Source of the DNA: Lactobacillus hominis DSM 23910 = CRBIP 24.179
GTDB lineage: Bacteria; Bacillota; Bacilli; Lactobacillales; Lactobacillaceae
Assembly (NCBI RefSeq): GCF_000296835.1
Contig: NZ_CAKE01000025.1
Location: forward strand, 1 to 64,000
Length of the DNA: 64,000 bases
Direction: 5' to 3'
The position numbers and the translations under genes were made by a program. The notes under the pieces were generated by a model. It was given only the letters and a program-made list of their open reading frames with translations. It was not told where the DNA came from and made no database searches. This document shows, piece after piece, positions 36,892-45,931 of this stretch. Every line of letters begins with the position of its first letter. The stretch's first letter is position 1.

Positions 36892-37689
36892 TTATTTACT
36901 TATGTCAAGTAAGTGAATTATTTCTTTTTGCACGCTACTATCTTCACTTGAGCCGATTATTTGCTTAGCAGCTTTTTTGGCAACTGGTAAAGCGGTCGCA
37001 GTTACAAAACTTTGACCAGTAAATTTAAGCATTGCAACATCGTTTTCGCTATCGCCAAAACTAACCATGTCTTTGCTATTAATGCCTAATTTTTGGCTTA
37101 AATATTTTAAGCCGACTGCCTTATTCATTCCAGGAGTAGACATATCGATAGAATCAAATCCTCCTGCTACGAATCCGACTTGTGGATATTTTTGTTTTAA
37201 ATAAGCTAAAAATTCTGGCATTTCATCTGGCGGAACAATTAGGCTAACTTTAAAGACGCGATCATTAACTTCACCGTAGCTGTCAACTTGCTTAAGCTTT
37301 TTAAAGAAGCGTTGGTTGCTTTCAAAATGTTCTTTACCGTCTTTTTTTAGAACATAAGCGCTCGTCAAAGCAGCTACAATACTTGGATAACCTGATTCTG
37401 CAGCTATTTTTAACAACAATTCATATAAATCCTGACTCAAATTATCTATCTTAAGCACTTGCCGACCTTGAGCAACTAAAGCTCCATTTTCAGCCACAAA
37501 ATACATTTGTTCACTATATTCTTGTGGAAAACGTGCAAAAATATTTTCGTACTGATTACCACTCGCAATCACAAGCTTCACGTTATTTTGTTTCATTAAA
37601 TCAAAATCTTTTTTAAATAAGTCCATATCATATGTCTTGTCAGCTTTCAGCCAAGTGCCATCCATATCCGTTGCAATTAGTTTAATCAT
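36892..37689 (-). CDS. HAD-type sugar/nucleotide phosphatase, Cof family
   Basis: A 265-residue cytoplasmic phosphatase of HAD subfamily IIB. The nucleophile motif is ATDMDGT near the start, and SFGDSENDVAMLKF holds the Mg-binding aspartates. The Cof-type cap domain lies between. Its substrates, as in other Cof phosphatases, are probably sugar phosphates or FMN. I use the ATG at 37689 because GGAGAA precedes it; an ATG four codons earlier has no ribosome site. Confidence 0.85.
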   Translation of the reverse strand: MIKLIATDMDGTWLKADKTYDMDLFKKDFDLMKQNNVKLVIASGNQYENIFARFPQEYSEQMYFVAENGALVAQGRQVLKIDNLSQDLYELLLKIAAESGYPSIVAALTSAYVLKKDGKEHFESNQRFFKKLKQVDSYGEVNDRVFKVSLIVPPDEMPEFLAYLKQKYPQVGFVAGGFDSIDMSTPGMNKAVGLKYLSQKLGINSKDMVSFGDSENDVAMLKFTGQSFVTATALPVAKKAAKQIIGSSEDSSVQKEIIHLLDISK

Positions 37690-37730
37690 TTGTTTCTCCA
37701 TTTATTTACTAGTTATATTTTAACTATACT

Positions 37731-37760
37731 AAAAAGCGCTACCAGAAAGTAGCGTTTTTT
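37731..37760 (-). terminator. Terminator after 1-phosphofructokinase gene
   Basis: Arms CGCTAC and GTAGCG lie inside A/T runs; on the minus strand a T-run follows. Confidence 0.75.
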
Positions 37761-37784
37761 AAATAATATGAATCTAAATAATTC

Positions 37785-38699
37785 TTATTGGATCTTTTGA
37801 ACCTTAATTTGTGGCAGCAGCGTATCAATTTGACTCTTAACTGCAATACCTTCACTAAATGCTGTAGCGCCACCACAAGCAGCACCAACTTGCAAAGCCT
37901 TAACTGGATCTTGAGTTTGGTAATAAGTGCCAACAAAACCAGCAATCATTGAATCGCCAGCTCCCACAGAATTGACAGTAATTCCTCGAGCAGGATTTGC
38001 ATAATAAACATGGTCATGAGTTAGCAAGTATGCTCCTTGATCAGCAAGTGAAATCAAGACATTTTGCGCACCCATTTCTTGAAGCTTTTTAGCAGCTTTC
38101 AAAATATCTTCTTTATTAACTAAATCAACATCAAATAATTCAGCTAATTCATGTTGGTTAGGCTTAATTACTAAAGGATGATACTTTAAGCTATCTAGTA
38201 AAGCTTGACCAGTAGTATCAATGGCAAATTCAGCGCCAGCTTCTTTAATTGTTGGCAATAATTGTTCATAAAAATCGCTTGGTAAACTTGGTGTTAAACT
38301 ACCGCTCAAAACAACAATGTCGCCTTTATTCAAATCATCTAAGCGTGCTTTAAAAGCAGTTATTTCTTGTTGATCAATTTCAGGACCAGCTGCATTAATT
38401 TCAGTTTCTTTTTGAGCATGCACTTTAACATTAACGCGTGTATCGTCAGAAATTGTGACAAAGTCATTGACGATTTGCTTTACGTTTAATTGGCGCACTA
38501 ATTCTTTTCCCGTAAAGCCACCGACAAAGCCCCAGGCAGTATTATCAACATCTAATTGGTTTAAAATTTGCGAGACATTAATTCCCTTGCCGCCAGCTAA
38601 AAATTGACAATCATTCGAGCGATTTACTTTTCCAGCTTTTACTTTTTTTAATTGAATTACGTAATCAAGTGCTGGATTTACAGTAACAGTGTAAATCAT
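37785..38699 (-). CDS. 1-phosphofructokinase / tagatose-6-P kinase family (PfkB)
   Basis: A 304-residue sugar kinase: FLAGGKGINVS substrate motif near residue 35 and NSVGAGDSMIAGF with the catalytic Asp near residue 250. It most resembles FruK, which converts fructose-1-P to fructose-1,6-bisphosphate; LacC-type tagatose-6-P kinase is possible. The usual partners fruR and fruA are absent. I use ATG at 38699 since AAGGAGG lies seven bases upstream, rather than the GTG one codon earlier. Confidence 0.85.
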   Translation of the reverse strand: MIYTVTVNPALDYVIQLKKVKAGKVNRSNDCQFLAGGKGINVSQILNQLDVDNTAWGFVGGFTGKELVRQLNVKQIVNDFVTISDDTRVNVKVHAQKETEINAAGPEIDQQEITAFKARLDDLNKGDIVVLSGSLTPSLPSDFYEQLLPTIKEAGAEFAIDTTGQALLDSLKYHPLVIKPNQHELAELFDVDLVNKEDILKAAKKLQEMGAQNVLISLADQGAYLLTHDHVYYANPARGITVNSVGAGDSMIAGFVGTYYQTQDPVKALQVGAACGGATAFSEGIAVKSQIDTLLPQIKVQKIQ

Positions 38700-38792
38700 C
38701 ACAAAGCCTCCTTAACTTGAATTAAGTTTAATTCATCTTTTAATTTCTTTCTTCCATCTAGATACTATCATAATTGTTTTTAAGTCAAAATA

Positions 38793-38827
38793 AAATACTA
38801 CTTTCAATGCATCGAAAGTAGTATTTC
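38793..38827 (-). terminator. Terminator after the DUF3278 operon
   Basis: AAATACTACTTTC and GAAAGTAGTATTT are perfect arms just past the DUF3278 stop. Confidence 0.8.
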
Positions 38828-38833
38828 TTAGGG

Positions 38834-39346
38834 TTATTTATTATCTTTAACCACTTTAATGCGGTTAGCAAACATGAATCCTGCAAAAAAACCAAAGACA
38901 ACAGTTCCGAGAACAAAAATAATCAATGAATCCCAAGAAATTAATGGAAGGTCATTTGTTAGGGCTAAAAAGATGGTTTCAAAAATTCCAAATAATAAGC
39001 CACTGATCCACCCTCTAAGATGCGCGTGCTTTTTAGCTTGAGCATAGTCGTTTTCTTCGACTTCGTTTGAATCTAATTGATATTTTTTAATTTGGTGCAT
39101 TGCATAAAAACTAAAAGTCATAAAGGTAATAAACCAACCAATCGTTACTGTCCAAAATGCAACTTCGGCATTAACCAGCGAATTAAGAATTAAACCTAGT
39201 AAAACTAAAAAGTCCATCGGAATCCATGTTAAGAAGAACAAGTTATTACCAATACGCTCCATTTGCTGGCGCTTATATTCATCAAGCGGCCCTTCAATTC
39301 CATACCAAAACTTCATGTATCTGACCATTAAACTATTCTTTTCCAT
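38834..39346 (-). CDS. DUF3278-type membrane protein
   Basis: A 170-residue protein. After a cytoplasmic start containing KFWYGIEGPLDEYKRQQ, the DUF3278 hallmark, it has four helices in two pairs (about 28-50, 55-80, 112-132, 140-160). The function of the family is unknown; it nearly always sits beside a small XRE regulator. I use the ATG at 39346 with GGTGA upstream; it overlaps the end of the regulator gene by 14 bases. Confidence 0.8.
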   Translation of the reverse strand: MEKNSLMVRYMKFWYGIEGPLDEYKRQQMERIGNNLFFLTWIPMDFLVLLGLILNSLVNAEVAFWTVTIGWFITFMTFSFYAMHQIKKYQLDSNEVEENDYAQAKKHAHLRGWISGLLFGIFETIFLALTNDLPLISWDSLIIFVLGTVVFGFFAGFMFANRIKVVKDNK

Positions 39347-39539
39347 GATCCTCACCATCCCAAAACAAAGAATTTAAATCAGTATCTAACATATGCGCTA
39401 AATGCAAACATAAATCCAAAGAAGGATTATATTTGTCATTTTCAATCAAATTTATTGTTTGACGTGCAACTCCAATCTCTTTGGCTAGAGCCATCTGTGA
39501 CAAGCCTTTTTGTTTGCGATACTCTTTTACGTGATTCAA
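39333..39539 (-). CDS. Small XRE-family repressor
   Basis: A 68-residue protein that is little more than one helix-turn-helix (KGLSQMALAKEIGVARQTINLIEN). It lacks a ligand domain, like YozG-type regulators of DUF3278/DUF2178 membrane proteins. It is the middle gene of a three-gene operon. Two near-identical operators flank the operon promoter (39789-39861), so it probably represses its own operon. Confidence 0.88.
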   Translation of the reverse strand: MNHVKEYRKQKGLSQMALAKEIGVARQTINLIENDKYNPSLDLCLHLAHMLDTDLNSLFWDGEDHGKE

Positions 39540-39571
39540 AGTAATTCACCTAGTTCACATTTTTTTACATG

Positions 39572-39775
39572 TTAATCAATAATTTTTTCTTCTTGCGAAT
39601 CTTTCTTATCTTCCTTAATGCGCCCGCAAGTAATCACTAAAAGAATCAGGGCTAATAAATATAAACCAGTTTTATAATCTAGCAAGCTATTCATCGCTAA
39701 TTGAACAGACAAGCCACTTGCAGTCAAAATTATTAGCACGTAAATAAGCAGTTTTTTTATTATTGAAATTTTCAT
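39572..39775 (-). CDS. Small two-helix membrane protein
   Basis: A 67-residue protein with helices at about 7-25 and 33-52 and a highly charged C-terminus (KEDKKDSQEEKIID). I start at the second of two adjacent ATGs, five bases after GGAGG. It is the first gene of the XRE/DUF3278 operon; no function known. Confidence 0.6.
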   Translation of the reverse strand: MKISIIKKLLIYVLIILTASGLSVQLAMNSLLDYKTGLYLLALILLVITCGRIKEDKKDSQEEKIID

Positions 39776-39788
39776 CATTTCCTCCATA

Positions 39789-39861
39789 TGTCCAATATAT
39801 GTGACATTCTTTATGTAATATATAATAGACTTTTCTGCATAAATGTCAACTATATATGACA
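39789..39861 (-). promoter_or_regulatory. Promoter with two TGTCM-N8-TGACA operators
   Basis: On the minus strand: -35 TTGACA (39844-39849), 16 bases, -10 TATTAT (39822-39827). Operator 1, TGTCA-N8-TGACA (39844-39861), covers the -35; operator 2, TGTCC-N8-TGACA (39789-39806), lies between start site and ribosome site. Both have an AT-only or nearly AT-only centre. This is the pattern of an autorepressed XRE operon. Confidence 0.7.
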
Positions 39862-39872
39862 AAAAAAGTATA

Positions 39873-39909
39873 AAAAAATAAAGCGTCCTATTTGGACGCT
39901 TTATTTTTA
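39873..39909 (-). terminator. Terminator after the GH31 gene
   Basis: AATAAAGCGTCC and GGACGCTTTATT are perfect arms overlapping the GH31 stop codon, followed on the minus strand by a T-rich run. Confidence 0.85.
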
Positions 39910-42198
39910 CGCTAGAACGTATTTGTCATGCGCTAACTTAAATTCAACTGTTTTATCAGGCAGTTCTACCTTAATTCTTTGATATAGTGGATAATCATGA
40001 TGAAGTAAATTAATATCGATACTCTCTGAACCAACATTTAAGTCATACAGATTATATTTACCATTTTCATAAGAAAAATCAGTCCCATTATCTTGATAAT
40101 GCTGATAGCTTGTATGATCGCCATAAAGCTTAAATGTAATTTCTTTTTGAGGTTCGGTGCTAATATGATCAACTTCTTTGCTCCAAGGCAAAATCGTATT
40201 TTTCTTAATAAAGATTGGCAATTTATCAATTGGCGCATCAACTAAAATCGTCGTCTGTCCTTCATATTCTGTTTTATCCCAAAAATCAATCCACTTGCCA
40301 GCCGGCAAATAAACCATGCGCTTAGTCTTACCTTGCTGAATAACTGGAGCAACTAATATGCTATCTCCAACTAAATACTCATCATTTAAGTTATACACCT
40401 GTGGATCGTTTTCGTAATTCAAAACAAGTGGTCGCATAATTGGCAGGCCAGTCTTATTTTCTTGGTAAAACTGATCATACAAATAATCAATAAAGCGATA
40501 TCTCAACTTCAAATACTTGCGATAAATCGATAAAGTTGGCTCGCCAAATGACCATGGCTCTTGACTGCGCGTACCTAAAGCTGAATGGTTTCTAAATAGT
40601 GGGCTAAAAAGTGCACCTTCAATCCAGCGCGTTAACAATTCTGGCGTTGTATCACTGCCAAAACCACCAATATCAGTTCCGGCAAAACTAAAGCCACTTA
40701 AACCTAAATTGCATAGTTGCGCAATCATCATTTGTAAATGTACCCACAGGCTGTGATTATCTCCGGTCCAAATTGTGGAATACTTTTGCGTGCCAGCATA
40801 AGCCGCTCTGGTAATTACAAAAGGACGTTTATGAGAATATCTCTTTAGTCCTTCATAAGTTGCCTTAGCCATATTGTGGCCATAAACATTGTGCATCTTG
40901 GCATGCGTAGACTTATTTTCTTCATCACTAAAAACAATATCTTCCGGAATATCACCATTAAATGAAGCAGGCTCATTCATATCATCCCAAATACCACTAA
41001 CTCCAATATCCACAAGATAGCGGCAATTATCTGCCCACCACTTGCGAACTTGTTTGCGACCAAAATCGGGATAAACTGCATCGCCTGGCCAAACACGATT
41101 TACATAAATTGTGCCATCAGGATTTTGCACAAAATAGCCTTTTGCTAACCCTTCTTGATAAATGCCATATTGATCATCTTTTTTAACGCCAGGATCAATA
41201 ATCGTGACCACTTTAAATCCCATATTTTTGAGTTTTGAGACAAATTCTCGTGGGTCCTCATAAGTATCCGTTCTCCAAGTGAAAACGCGATATCCGTCCA
41301 TATAATCAATATCTAGATGAATTACATCGCAAGGCAAGTCATACTCGCGCAATTTTTCAGCAATTTGCAGCACTTTTTCTTGGCTAACGCTATAACCCCA
41401 GCGTGATTGTTGATAACCTAATGTCCATTTTTGCGGTAGCGGCGTTTTCCCAGTTAGATAAGTATAATTTTCCACAACCTTTTTCAGACTAGCTCCACCG
41501 ATAATATAGTAGTCCAAATTTCCATTAGCTGCAGAATAAAAGTAATAGTTATTGCTTTCTTTGCCTAGATCAATGTGGCTTTTATAAGTATTGTCAAAAA
41601 ATATTCCGTAGGGATGCTGATTCTTTAATCCTAATAAAAATGGCACCGATTTATAAAGACGAGTGAAGTTTTCAACTTGTGGAGCAGGATTATCGGTATT
41701 CCAGTTATCGTAAGCATAATGACGTTTATTCAAAAAACCAGTTTTATCGCCTAGACCATAAAATACTTCATTATCAGCCAATTTTTTTACCACTTCAAAA
41801 TAAGTTGGGCTGTTGAGTAAATTACCGCTGACATCGTGACCTTCCTGTTCAGCTAAGCGCTTTTGATCTTCACTCATTTGCCGGTCTAGTGGCTGGCGCG
41901 CATGACGATAATCAAGAATTAAAGGATTTTTATCCCTGTCATAAACATCAATTTTGCCATCAGCAAAGATATTCACAATTAAAGCACTGGTCTTTAATTC
42001 CATATGATCACGATTTTCAGTAATTTCAAAGTCTGTTTCTTGAACTTTGTTTCCTTCAATAGCATATGAATTTTGCGTGCAGCCATGATTTTGAAATACG
42101 TGAATTATTTCTGGCGTCAGCACAGTTAATTCAAATGAACTAGTAGCGCAATCTATAAATATTCTTTGTCCATCAACTTTATAACTTAAATTTTGCAT
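39907..42198 (-). CDS. GH31 alpha-glucosidase
   Basis: A 763-residue cytoplasmic glycosidase. N-terminal beta-sandwich (about 1-230), catalytic barrel with the nucleophile Asp in WDDMNEPASFN and the acid/base region FAGTDIGGFGSD, then C-terminal beta domains. It releases glucose from alpha-linked oligosaccharides such as maltose or isomaltose derivatives. I use the ATG at 42198, six bases after GAGGT, rather than one ten codons earlier. No signal peptide and no adjacent transporter. Confidence 0.9.
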   Translation of the reverse strand: MQNLSYKVDGQRIFIDCATSSFELTVLTPEIIHVFQNHGCTQNSYAIEGNKVQETDFEITENRDHMELKTSALIVNIFADGKIDVYDRDKNPLILDYRHARQPLDRQMSEDQKRLAEQEGHDVSGNLLNSPTYFEVVKKLADNEVFYGLGDKTGFLNKRHYAYDNWNTDNPAPQVENFTRLYKSVPFLLGLKNQHPYGIFFDNTYKSHIDLGKESNNYYFYSAANGNLDYYIIGGASLKKVVENYTYLTGKTPLPQKWTLGYQQSRWGYSVSQEKVLQIAEKLREYDLPCDVIHLDIDYMDGYRVFTWRTDTYEDPREFVSKLKNMGFKVVTIIDPGVKKDDQYGIYQEGLAKGYFVQNPDGTIYVNRVWPGDAVYPDFGRKQVRKWWADNCRYLVDIGVSGIWDDMNEPASFNGDIPEDIVFSDEENKSTHAKMHNVYGHNMAKATYEGLKRYSHKRPFVITRAAYAGTQKYSTIWTGDNHSLWVHLQMMIAQLCNLGLSGFSFAGTDIGGFGSDTTPELLTRWIEGALFSPLFRNHSALGTRSQEPWSFGEPTLSIYRKYLKLRYRFIDYLYDQFYQENKTGLPIMRPLVLNYENDPQVYNLNDEYLVGDSILVAPVIQQGKTKRMVYLPAGKWIDFWDKTEYEGQTTILVDAPIDKLPIFIKKNTILPWSKEVDHISTEPQKEITFKLYGDHTSYQHYQDNGTDFSYENGKYNLYDLNVGSESIDINLLHHDYPLYQRIKVELPDKTVEFKLAHDKYVLA

Positions 42199-42257
42199 AA
42201 TCTGACCTCGATTATTTGCAGCTTCCAATACGCCTTTATCATAACAAAAAAGAGCTA

Positions 42258-42304
42258 AAAAAAGAGGACCTGATTCACATTATGTGTGTCAGATCTTCTT
42301 TTTC
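42258..42304 (-). terminator. Terminator after the surface protein gene
   Basis: A long imperfect stem: AAAAGAGGACCTGA...CACA with TGTG...TCAGATCTTCTTTT, ending in a T-run on the minus strand. Confidence 0.75.
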
Positions 42305-42321
42305 TATTTATTCAAAATAGT

Positions 42322-45300
42322 TTATTTATTTTTCTTACGATTAATTTCTTCAAAACCAACTACTAAAGTAGTTAAGCCTAATGACAGCATACCAGCAACT
42401 TCAGCTGCAATATTATGCTTAGCATTAGTTTGTGGCAAAGTACGACTATTCTTCTTAACCGCTTTTCTGGTAGCAGTCTTTTGAACGCGCGCCATACGTG
42501 AAGTAGCATAGTTTGGCTTTGAAATAGTACGCTTAGCAAGTTTATGAACAACAGGTTTCGACTTATCTTCAACTTGTGGTGTTGTTTCTATTTCAGAAGG
42601 TGTCTTGTTAGTATCATCTGGAGTTTTATCTTCAGGAGTTTTACCATCTGGAGTCGTTGGATCTGTTGATGGGTTACCAGTGTCTGGATTCTTAGAGTAA
42701 GTAATTACAATCTTAGGATCTACATAATCAACTTTAACTGGATCAACGCTTTCAACTTTTGCCTGACTCGGAGTGTAGCCTGCTACTTCTGGTGCATCAT
42801 ATTCGGCAAATGATCCTGTAGTCCAATCACTATAGGTTACTTCACCAGTTACTTCATCAACAGTTGCTGTTCTTGTTAAGTTAACTGTTTGACTTGCATC
42901 AATCTTTGTGCCGTCTGGCTTAATAACAGTAATTGTTCTCTTTACTGTCTTGTTCAAATCATCCTTGGCAACTCCAGTTGGATAATGCTTGTCTGGATTA
43001 TCTGGAAGCTTGTCTTTCGGAGTCTTTGGATCTGTTGGTGGAACAACAACTTTAGCGTGTTCTACTTTAACATTTACTGTTGGGATACCAGAGGTTGTAA
43101 CCTTTTCAGTCTTTGGGAGGTTTTGACCAGGCACAATCTTCCAGCCTTTTGGAGCTACTGGCTTAATAGCAACAGTTTCACCTGTTTTACCAGTTAATGT
43201 AGTTTTACCAACTTCGTTCTTATCTTTATCAATGTAAGAAATCTTTCCTGTTTGGGTATTTGGCACGTAGTTCACAGTTACGATAGAATCCTTAGTCTTA
43301 TCTGGATCTACGACTACCTCAGCAACTGAATAAACCTTATTTCCATCAATTGTAATATTGGGAGTATAACCATGAATTGTTGGAGCTGAGTATGCTGGCC
43401 ACTTATTAGTACCTTCGGCCTTCCAGTCATTCCACTGATAAGTCTTAGTCCCATCGGCATTAGTAATAATGTAACCAACATTGCCCTTTGCATCTTTACG
43501 ATTAAATTTAACCTCTTGAGGAGCTGGTTGATCCCCACTTATACCTTCTGGATAATTAACTTTAATCGTACGAGTTATGGTCTTTTGGGCTGGATTTTTA
43601 TCATCAGGTTTAATTGGCGTCTTAGTTTCAACATATTTAACAGTTATTTTGCTGTTCTGGGTAGTAGCAGTGACATTCTTTACTGCTGGTACTTCACTGA
43701 CAAACTTGTCGGTAATTGTTGCAGTATATTCAGAACCATCATTTTCCTTAATTACAGGTGTTGCTACACTTTCAAAACTACCACTACCTGCAGTGCTATT
43801 AACAACATGCCAATTATTATAAGTAATGCCATCACCTGATGCATTTTGGTGACCGATATAGCCATCTTCATCGGCTCTAGTAAATTCAACTGTTTGTAAT
43901 TTATCTTGATATTGGTCTGCCTTATCTGCTGGTACACCCGTAAACGTTATAGTACGAGTTACTGTCTTTTGGGCTGGATTATCAGCATCCGGCTTAATTA
44001 ATGGTGCTATTCTTACTAAAACTCGGTTGACCGTACTGCCTGTGAGACCATCCATGCTATCAGCAAGTGATTCTCCGTTATCATCACCATTTTCATCAGT
44101 TGCATAAAATGCACTACCATAATTTGTCGAATCTGCATCTTTTCTTGTAACTGTATAGTAAGCATATTGATATCCTGGCATTTGCATATCTGGAGCGATT
44201 ACCCAGGTAAAGTTATAATTTTTGAGCAAATTCTTTAGTTCAGATGAATTTTCAACTAAAACATCAGTATTTGGATCTCCCGACCTAGTTTCAATTCCAG
44301 CAAAAGCATCTACTGCATTAGGTAATTCAGCCCCTTGAACAGCATCCAATCTTCCTACTGAAATAGCACCATCTTGTGAGTTACTATATGCTCTTTTTAC
44401 TAGCTTATTTAATATATCTCCTTTAAAAGTTTTAACAACTTTGCCCTTTATATCGTCAATTTCAATAGCTATATCTTTTGGATTCTTTAAAGCAGGGAGA
44501 CCATCTTCAGTATCATAATTTCCTTCTGAATCTCGTTCAGAAAGTACGGGTTTAGTTGTCCACTTAACAACTGCTCCTTCAGGAAGCTTACCCAAGCCAT
44601 AAATAAAGTTAGCTGGATCCATATTGTTTTCATTTAATGGGCCTCCATAAGGGTCATCAGACGGACTTATAACTTCGCTTTCTTGTTGGCTCTCATCGTC
44701 GCTATCATAGATAACGCCGTATTTATCATTCTTAATTGCGTCAGTTGGTTCCACTAACACATTAACAGTTTTGTCTTTTTTACCAAAGTAGCCAAGAGGA
44801 TATAATTTTTGATTAATATTTGCGCTACTCCCAAAGTTTTCATCACTATGTACTTTATAACCGAGAAGCTTAATAGAATTCTCTAATAATTGACCTGCAC
44901 TATCAAAACCCGGAACAGGAGAGCTATATTCATCATCACTTGCTTTGCCAATCCAACTATGACTTAAAACAACTTGATTAGAATCATTATCAACAAAGTT
45001 AACAGTATTTCTAACTTGACCTGCCTTTTTTGCCTCACCATTTCTGACTTCTAAAGGAACATCGATATCAAGAGTCTTAGTTACCTCGTTGCCATCGTCA
45101 TCGTCATCGTAAGTTTTATATGAAATTTCTGCTTTACCAGTTACAGTACCAACTTTAGACACATCTGGATTTTCAATCCATTTAGCAGAGATTGAACCCT
45201 CTTCAATTGAAGATTGACTAATTTGATGAGCATAAATATAGGCACCATTCATTAATGCCTTAGGATCAAGTTCTGGTACTTCCCCTTTAATCGCAATTTG

Positions 45301-45690
45301 TGGAAGAATTTTTGCCTCTTTTTTTGCTAGATCCATTGGATCTTCGGGTTCTTCAGGACCATCAGGCTCTTCATTTGAAGCCTCAACAGATTTGTTTGCT
45401 GGATCATTAGTACTATCTACTGCTTTAGCTGAATCAGCTTTAATAACAGCAGAAGTTACTTCTCTGTTATCCCCTTGCTTTTGATCAGCATTCTTTACAT
45501 CCGCTGTCTCACTATTTACTTCATTATTCTTCTCCACTTGCTCGGCTGCATCTCCATCAACACTAGCAGCGTGAACAGTTTGAGCATTCACTCCTCCTAA
45601 ATAAATTGTTGCACCAATTAAAACAGAAGCACCACCTATAGATAATTTTCTAATACTATAATGATTCTTACGATCACCAAATTTGCCCAT
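42322..45690 (-). CDS. Sortase-anchored MucBP/Mub-repeat surface adhesin
   Basis: A 1122-residue wall protein. The signal peptide has YSIRKLSIGGAS at 11-22 and is cut near residue 41. A disordered acidic segment (42-125) is followed by a Rib-like strand region (127-215), then about 350 residues of unassigned beta-rich sequence. Repeat 1 (about 572-690), repeat 2 (about 700-810) and repeat 3 (about 905-1000) each start with a K-x-V/I-x-RTI motif and resemble Mub B-type units; a MucBP-type domain lies between 2 and 3. A Pro/Thr stalk leads to LPQTN (1085-1089), a hydrophobic helix and basic tail. It is expected to bind mucin or another host glycan. LPQTN rather than LPXTG is common for sortases of this group. 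Confidence 0.9.
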   Translation of the reverse strand: MGKFGDRKNHYSIRKLSIGGASVLIGATIYLGGVNAQTVHAASVDGDAAEQVEKNNEVNSETADVKNADQKQGDNREVTSAVIKADSAKAVDSTNDPANKSVEASNEEPDGPEEPEDPMDLAKKEAKILPQIAIKGEVPELDPKALMNGAYIYAHQISQSSIEEGSISAKWIENPDVSKVGTVTGKAEISYKTYDDDDDGNEVTKTLDIDVPLEVRNGEAKKAGQVRNTVNFVDNDSNQVVLSHSWIGKASDDEYSSPVPGFDSAGQLLENSIKLLGYKVHSDENFGSSANINQKLYPLGYFGKKDKTVNVLVEPTDAIKNDKYGVIYDSDDESQQESEVISPSDDPYGGPLNENNMDPANFIYGLGKLPEGAVVKWTTKPVLSERDSEGNYDTEDGLPALKNPKDIAIEIDDIKGKVVKTFKGDILNKLVKRAYSNSQDGAISVGRLDAVQGAELPNAVDAFAGIETRSGDPNTDVLVENSSELKNLLKNYNFTWVIAPDMQMPGYQYAYYTVTRKDADSTNYGSAFYATDENGDDNGESLADSMDGLTGSTVNRVLVRIAPLIKPDADNPAQKTVTRTITFTGVPADKADQYQDKLQTVEFTRADEDGYIGHQNASGDGITYNNWHVVNSTAGSGSFESVATPVIKENDGSEYTATITDKFVSEVPAVKNVTATTQNSKITVKYVETKTPIKPDDKNPAQKTITRTIKVNYPEGISGDQPAPQEVKFNRKDAKGNVGYIITNADGTKTYQWNDWKAEGTNKWPAYSAPTIHGYTPNITIDGNKVYSVAEVVVDPDKTKDSIVTVNYVPNTQTGKISYIDKDKNEVGKTTLTGKTGETVAIKPVAPKGWKIVPGQNLPKTEKVTTSGIPTVNVKVEHAKVVVPPTDPKTPKDKLPDNPDKHYPTGVAKDDLNKTVKRTITVIKPDGTKIDASQTVNLTRTATVDEVTGEVTYSDWTTGSFAEYDAPEVAGYTPSQAKVESVDPVKVDYVDPKIVITYSKNPDTGNPSTDPTTPDGKTPEDKTPDDTNKTPSEIETTPQVEDKSKPVVHKLAKRTISKPNYATSRMARVQKTATRKAVKKNSRTLPQTNAKHNIAAEVAGMLSLGLTTLVVGFEEINRKKNK

Positions 45691-45885
45691 TTGAATATCT
45701 CTTACTTTGATAATTAAATAACATTAACATTTAACACAATAAAACTATAACACTTTTCTAGGGTTATAAAGCAATTACTTCATTCTTACATATATGCGAA
45801 TACGTATGATGATTCTGTACTTCAATGCAAAAATGACTTTTTTAAATAATTTGTATAGTATTATTTAATTTTTCATGACTATATT

Positions 45886-45929
45886 AAAAAAACTCTGCAA
45901 TAGCGTTTACTTACTACAGCAGAGTTTTT
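45886..45929. terminator. Terminator after racD
   Basis: AAAAACTCTGC and GCAGAGTTTTT form perfect arms with an 18-base loop between racD and the upstream region of the surface protein. The remaining stretch 45691-45885 is AT-rich and probably holds that gene's promoter (a TATAGT-like box near 45750 on the minus strand), but I cannot define it well. Confidence 0.82.
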
Positions 45930-45931
45930 GT

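Noticed and set aside
42889-43839. Plus-strand ORFs of about 80-107 codons opposite the surface protein
   Set aside because: They are out-of-frame shadows of a strongly supported adhesin gene, rich in Trp, Cys and Phe, with no ribosome site or family match.
45780-45830. Imperfect palindrome around ATATGCGAATACGTAT
   Set aside because: Short, AT-rich and with mismatches; no placement relative to a defined promoter supports an operator.
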